Positions 60,132 to 64,000 of a DNA stretch of 64,000 bases are shown piece after piece (the first letter of the stretch is position 1; each line of letters starts with the position of its first letter). The position numbers and the translations under genes are program-made. This stretch comes from Blautia sp. (GTDB lineage: Bacteria > Bacillota > Clostridia > Lachnospirales > Lachnospiraceae). The stretch is taken from contig JAFTPT010000023.1 of NCBI GenBank assembly GCA_017463155.1, positions 1 to 64,000 on the forward strand, read 5' to 3'. The notes under the pieces were generated by a model. It was not told the DNA's origin. It worked only from the letters and a program-made list of their open reading frames with translations, and searched no databases.

Positions 60132-61933
60132 TCACGGGATATCCACCCATACCTCCGTTCCTTCTCCTTTTTGACTATGTACCTGTATACCGAAGGGACT
60201 GCCATAATAAACCTGCAGTCTCCGATGCACATTGCGCAGGCCGATATGTCTGCGCCGTCCGTTTTCCGGAACCGCTTCCGGCATCTCCAGACTTTCCGTC
60301 AGAGCGGCAAGCTCCTGCTCCGTCATGCCCGCCCGTCATCTTTCACGATCACACGGCGATGATCCTCGCAGGACCTGATCAGAAGATCGATCCTTCCTTC
60401 TCCCTCCCGTTCCTCAAAGCCGTGGGAGATGGCATTCTCCAGCACCGGCTGCAGGATAAACTGCGGAAAATGATCCTGCCGTACCGACTCCTCACACCGC
60501 AGCTCCATGTGGATTTTTCCTCCGAAGCGATAATTCATGATGCAGATATAATTCTCCAGATACGCAAATTCCTCTGGAATCGTCCATTCCCGTCCGGAAT
60601 TCTGGTAGATCGGCCGTAGAAAATTTCCGAGAGCCGTGATGCACTCCGCAATGTTCCCCGCACCGGCCGCAATTGCCATATACTTAACGTTTGTCAGCGT
60701 ATTGAACAGAAAATGCGGCGTGATCTGCGCCTGGAGGGCATCCTGCTCCAATGTTCGTTTTTCCTGCTCCATCTCACGGTTTTGCGTCACCAGTCTGTCT
60801 ATACTGGTGGACATGGCGTTGAACTGTTCGCCCAGCCGTCCGAGTTCACTCTTGTTTTTCTGTGGGAGCTGTTCGCCGAGGTTTCCTTCCTCCAGGCTTC
60901 CCATCGCCAGCCGGAGTTCATCCAGCGGTTTTGTTATACGATAAAGGAAATATCTGGCTGCCAGAAATCCCAGAAGCATAGCTGCGAGGACAGAACCGAT
61001 AAACCACTTACGAAGCGCTGAGAGTTCTCTGTACAACGTACGGAGCGGAATCCTGGAGATCCATGTCCAGCGAAGCCCTTCGGTATTTCCGATTCTGTGA
61101 TAATTCATCTGGTCCTTGCCGGCAATCTCGGAAGCATATCCCGACCTTCCGAGAGATTCCGCCGCCATCGTCAGATCCATGTCTGATCCGACAAGCGTTT
61201 TATCGGTCGCTGCAATGACTTTCCCGTTCTCATTCACAAGATAGTACGTTGTATCGTCATCCGAGGAGCCGGTAAAATAATTCTGTACCTTTGCGGCATC
61301 AATGTTCATGACAACGGCAGCAAAATGCCGGCCATTCCGGTTAATACTCCTTGCCACAGTAAAATACGGCTGCCCGGCCTCTTCATTATCCAGGAAAAAG
61401 CCGGAAGAATAGGTTCCGAACCACAGGCTTTCCCAGGGCGTCTCCATTACGGCTGTCTGCAGCTCACTTCCATAAAAGCTCTGGCTGAAATCCCGCTCCT
61501 GAAATACCAGGTTCTCCGTTGCAGTCTGTCCGATGACCGTGCCGTTCTCCGCATAATAAAACACCGATTCAATTTCCGGAAAGTACCGCATCAGGCGGGA
61601 TACCTCTTCGAATATGCTCCTGGCACGCAGGATCACATCGACATCATCGGCCCATCCTCTGTCAAGATATCCTTCTACTTCCGAAATCCCGGTCAGCAGC
61701 AAAAGTTCCCTGTTCAGTTCATCGGCATAAGACAAAAAACTCTGTTCTGTCTGGCGCATATTCCGCTGCGTAAGATCAGCCGACTGCCGTTCCATGACTT
61801 TCCGGACCTGGTCATATGTGATGAAACTGGTCATCAGGATCAGCACAGCAAAAATCAACATGAACAATGCCGTAAGCTGTGTGATCAGCCTGGTCCCGAT
61901 ATTCTGCCTGCTGATACTCCTTCTTCTGCTCAT
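60132..61933 (-). pseudogene. YesM-type sensor histidine kinase, split by a one-base frameshift
   Basis: The reading frame from ATG 61933 (GGAGGT six nt upstream) encodes an N-terminal helix, an extracellular sensor region and a second helix with HAMP. The His_kinase domain (ALQAQITPHFLFNTLTN) and the N box (FPQFILQPVLENAISHG) follow. It then stops at 60323 right after VIVKDDGRA. Another frame at once continues GMTEQELAALTES ... RRRHIGLRNVHRRLQVYYG ... GEGTEVWVDIP, the missing G2 and G3 ATP-lid boxes. The total from 61933 to 60132 is 1802 bases, one short of a full frame. Restoring one G in the run near 60325 would join the halves. It may be a sequencing error, a true loss or a frameshift. 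Paired with the response regulator at 61997-63556. Confidence 0.85.
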
Positions 61934-61996
61934 TTCATCACCTCCGGGATCCCTGCCGGCACATGCGCATTCGATCATGGCGCCCGCTTTTTCGCG

Positions 61997-63556
61997 TCAG
62001 CGCTGGTAGGCCTTTTTCCGAAATTCACTGGGCGCCAGCCCCGTAACCTTCTTAAAACTTTTGCTGAAATAACTTTCATCTACAAAACCACAGGCCTCCG
62101 CGATCTCGTAGGACTTCATATTGGTAGAAAAAAACAACTCCTTTGCTCTGTTGATGCGGAATTCCATAACATAGCCGGTGAGGTTTCCTCCTGTCTCCTT
62201 CTTGAACAGGCTGCAGATATAGTTCGGGCTTAATTCAACATACTCCGCAATCCTTGTCAGGCTCAGGTCTCCTCCGTAATTCTTTCGTATGTACTCGATG
62301 ACCATGGCAACCGGTTTACTGAAAGACGCTTGTCTGTCCTGATAATCAGAAAGCTTTTTCTGGCAGTCAATAAACAATGCCGACAGGTCATCAAAATCCT
62401 CAGCGCTCTGCATCCGGTCTATCGTCTGATGAACCAGCATGTACCGGTTCTCACTGTCCAGCACGGCATCTCCGATCTCCACATCGACCAGATGCGTAAA
62501 AAAACGAACAAAATCATGGAAATCCGGTTCCTTCAGAAGCCTCTCTTCCGCCTGATCAAGGAGCTTTCTGCACCTGGCCGGAAGCTCCTCCGAGGAGCAG
62601 AATGTCCTGTATTTTTCCCGCAGCACTGTGGAAACATCCGTATTTTTCAATAGCTCCCATGATAAGAAAGATCCCTGCGGGTATAAAAATGCATATTCCA
62701 GGCATTTCCCTGCCTGAACATATAGATCCGGCAGACTTTCGAGAGAATCTCCCGTTCCGGATACACCAAAAGAAAGCCTGAGCATAAAAACCCGCTTCAG
62801 GCTTTTTCTTATGGTTTCCAGCATTTCCCGTATCTGGTTCTCCATGTTTGCGGCTGCACGCATGCCGGCAACGATATAATACTCCCGGCAGCTTTCCTCC
62901 AGAACCATTCCATCGGCATACTTTTCAAGAATCTCGGCCAGTACATTTCTGACCGCAAACGACAGCAGACCACCGTACGGATCCCGGAGCAGCTCCATGG
63001 TCTCCCCCGGATTCCGAAGAACTATCCCGATTACTCTGAGATTCTTTTCACCGAACGGCAGCGCACTGTTTCGCAGCTCCTCCGGCATACCCCTCCGGTT
63101 ATACCGGAGAAAGTCAAGAACCTTTCCCGCCAGTATAAGAGGATCCGGCAGCTGCAGCTTCTTTCCTTTTCCGTCATATAGCGAAAGCTCCTCGATTGCT
63201 TTATGCAGCACCTTTTCCATATCGGGAATCGACATGGTCAGCTTCAGGATATAATCCGTAACATCCAGCGAGATCGCCTCTTTAACAAGATCAAATTCTT
63301 CCAGACAGCTCAGGATGATAAAGCGGCAGCGCTTGTCCTTTTCCCGTATCGTGCGCATCAGTTCCATGCCGTCCATCATAGGCATTCTTATGTCGGTCAG
63401 GATCAGATCCGGGTGATGTTTTTCGTATTGTTCCAAAGCTGCCTTCCCATTGCTGACATCCGCAACGACCTCTATTCCAAAGCTCTCCCAGTTGATAGAC
63501 ATCTTGACGCCCATCCTGACAAGAAACTCATCCTCGGCTATGATTGCTTTGTACAT
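61997..63556 (-). CDS. YesN-type response regulator with AraC-type DNA-binding domain
   Basis: 519 residues. The receiver domain has the acidic pair AEDE, the phospho-acceptor Asp in LILTDIRMPMMDG, and a Lys in YILKLT. The middle about 250 residues are a linker as in YesN. The C-terminal 100 residues are AraC-like (DLSLTRIAEYVELSPNYICSLFKKE and SYEIAEACGFVDESYFSKSFKK). Probable regulator of the sugar-uptake operon. It lies 63 bases upstream of the kinase start; the promoter at 63590-63618 serves both. Confidence 0.95.
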   Translation of the reverse strand: MYKAIIAEDEFLVRMGVKMSINWESFGIEVVADVSNGKAALEQYEKHHPDLILTDIRMPMMDGMELMRTIREKDKRCRFIILSCLEEFDLVKEAISLDVTDYILKLTMSIPDMEKVLHKAIEELSLYDGKGKKLQLPDPLILAGKVLDFLRYNRRGMPEELRNSALPFGEKNLRVIGIVLRNPGETMELLRDPYGGLLSFAVRNVLAEILEKYADGMVLEESCREYYIVAGMRAAANMENQIREMLETIRKSLKRVFMLRLSFGVSGTGDSLESLPDLYVQAGKCLEYAFLYPQGSFLSWELLKNTDVSTVLREKYRTFCSSEELPARCRKLLDQAEERLLKEPDFHDFVRFFTHLVDVEIGDAVLDSENRYMLVHQTIDRMQSAEDFDDLSALFIDCQKKLSDYQDRQASFSKPVAMVIEYIRKNYGGDLSLTRIAEYVELSPNYICSLFKKETGGNLTGYVMEFRINRAKELFFSTNMKSYEIAEACGFVDESYFSKSFKKVTGLAPSEFRKKAYQR

Positions 63557-63589
63557 ATCTCGTCTCCTGTACTCCGAACTGATGCTATC

Positions 63590-63618
63590 ATTATACTATG
63601 AAATTCTCGGATAAACAA
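63590..63618 (-). promoter_or_regulatory. Promoter of the response-regulator/kinase pair
   Basis: Minus-strand TTGTTT and TATAAT with a 17-base spacer, lying in the last bases of the dehydrogenase gene and the short gap after it. Confidence 0.7.
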
Positions 63619-64000
63619 CACACTTGATGCACGAATCCAGGTGATTGCGGCACAGGTCAAGCCCGTACCCTACCTGGTCGAGCGTCAGACGGTGGGTGAT
63701 CAGTTTCTCCATCGGGATCCGTCCGGATGCCGCCATGTCGTAAGCGTACTGGAAATCCGCAACTGAACCGGACCGTTCCAGATTGTGCCGGTATTTGATG
63801 TTCTTTCTGTTCATGTGGAACGGATTCATCCGGTGATTATGGTGGGAAAGCTTAACCTCCACGTTCAACCCGCTCATACGCCCGTTTTCTTTCAATACTT
63901 CAATGGGAACGTAGAAAGCATCCTGCTCCGGCGAACGGTCCAGGGCAATACACATGAGAGCCGTATCCTGCTCTCCCACCTCCGATACGATCCTTTCCAC
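63596..64000 (-). CDS. Dehydrogenase, probably zinc-dependent MDR family (C-terminal part)
   Basis: Incomplete at the window edge; the visible 134 residues are the C-terminal part. The tail HRLTLDQVGYGLDLCRNH and IKCVVYP fits the end of medium-chain dehydrogenases, where a helix preceding the closing strand is followed by the final KCVVYP strand. The nucleotide-binding site lies outside the window, so subfamily and substrate cannot be told. Confidence 0.7.
   Translation of the reverse strand: MERIVSEVGEQDTALMCIALDRSPEQDAFYVPIEVLKENGRMSGLNVEVKLSHHNHRMNPFHMNRKNIKYRHNLERSGSVADFQYAYDMAASGRIPMEKLITHRLTLDQVGYGLDLCRNHLDSCIKCVVYPRIS

Overview
The window looks like a chromosomal segment of an anaerobic Firmicute, most likely Lachnospiraceae or a close relative. 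The evidence is AGGAGG-type ribosome binding sites before nearly every gene, sigma-A promoters with 16-18 bp spacers, an anaerobic (class III) ribonucleotide reductase under tandem NrdR boxes, a YesM/YesN two-component pair next to an LplBC-type sugar transporter, a PrdX-type tRNA deacylase, AzlCD, and a DUF6483 protein. GC content looks to be in the mid-50s by eye; it was not computed. No rRNA, tRNA, CRISPR array, integrase or phage structural gene was seen. Most of the window is ordinary metabolism and transport.

Layout. 1-8.5 kb: an oligopeptide/nickel-type ABC transporter operon (binding protein, two permeases, two ATPases) ending in a URO-D/MtaA-like protein, divergent from a PucR-like regulator. 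8.5-13.7 kb: a membrane protein fused to a cytidylate-kinase-like domain, a YfcE-type phosphodiesterase, nrdD, and a zinc-ribbon membrane protein. 13.9-15.8 kb: a P1B metal ATPase with a CsoR-like operator. 15.9-22.3 kb: a six-gene carbohydrate operon (MDR dehydrogenase, FGGY kinase, two mannitol-dehydrogenase-family enzymes, UlaG-like metallohydrolase, sugar isomerase). 22.4-27.3 kb: tRNA deacylase, XRE-membrane regulator, GntR-ABC operon, asnA. 27.3-35.7 kb: secreted transglutaminase-like protein, CBS protein, amino-acid ABC transporter, dapF, aldo/keto reductase, ACT-azlC-azlD. 35.9-41.5 kb: amidohydrolase, SSF symporter and acyl-CoA ligase (divergent, with a shared operator-like motif), second amidohydrolase. 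41.5-43.5 kb: AlaX-type editing protein and a secreted protein.

43.6-45.8 kb is the most foreign-looking stretch. A DUF4143 ATPase is flanked by a 23-bp tandem repeat, a cluster of GAACGAAGAACCGTCC repeats, a 240-bp foldback sequence, and a partial copy of one foldback arm on its other side. 45.8-51 kb holds DUF6483, HD-domain and ThpR genes, divergent from an 812-residue protein that joins an adenosine-deaminase domain to a SLOG-like Rossmann domain, then a GH5 glycosidase. 51-53.4 kb: birA, a WYL regulator, and a small membrane protein behind a LexA-like box. 53.4-63.6 kb: a beta-mannosidase and LplBC-type uptake cluster with its YesN regulator and a YesM kinase broken by a -1 frameshift. 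The window ends inside a dehydrogenase gene.

The best candidate for an undescribed system is the adenosine deaminase-SLOG fusion at 47.5 kb. Other points of note: three solute-binding proteins that all lack a lipobox and are all followed by strong intercistronic hairpins; the repeat-flanked ATPase; the LexA-like box on a small membrane-protein gene; and the paired operator motif between the symporter and the acyl-CoA ligase. All start choices are by eye from Shine-Dalgarno position. No database search was possible.
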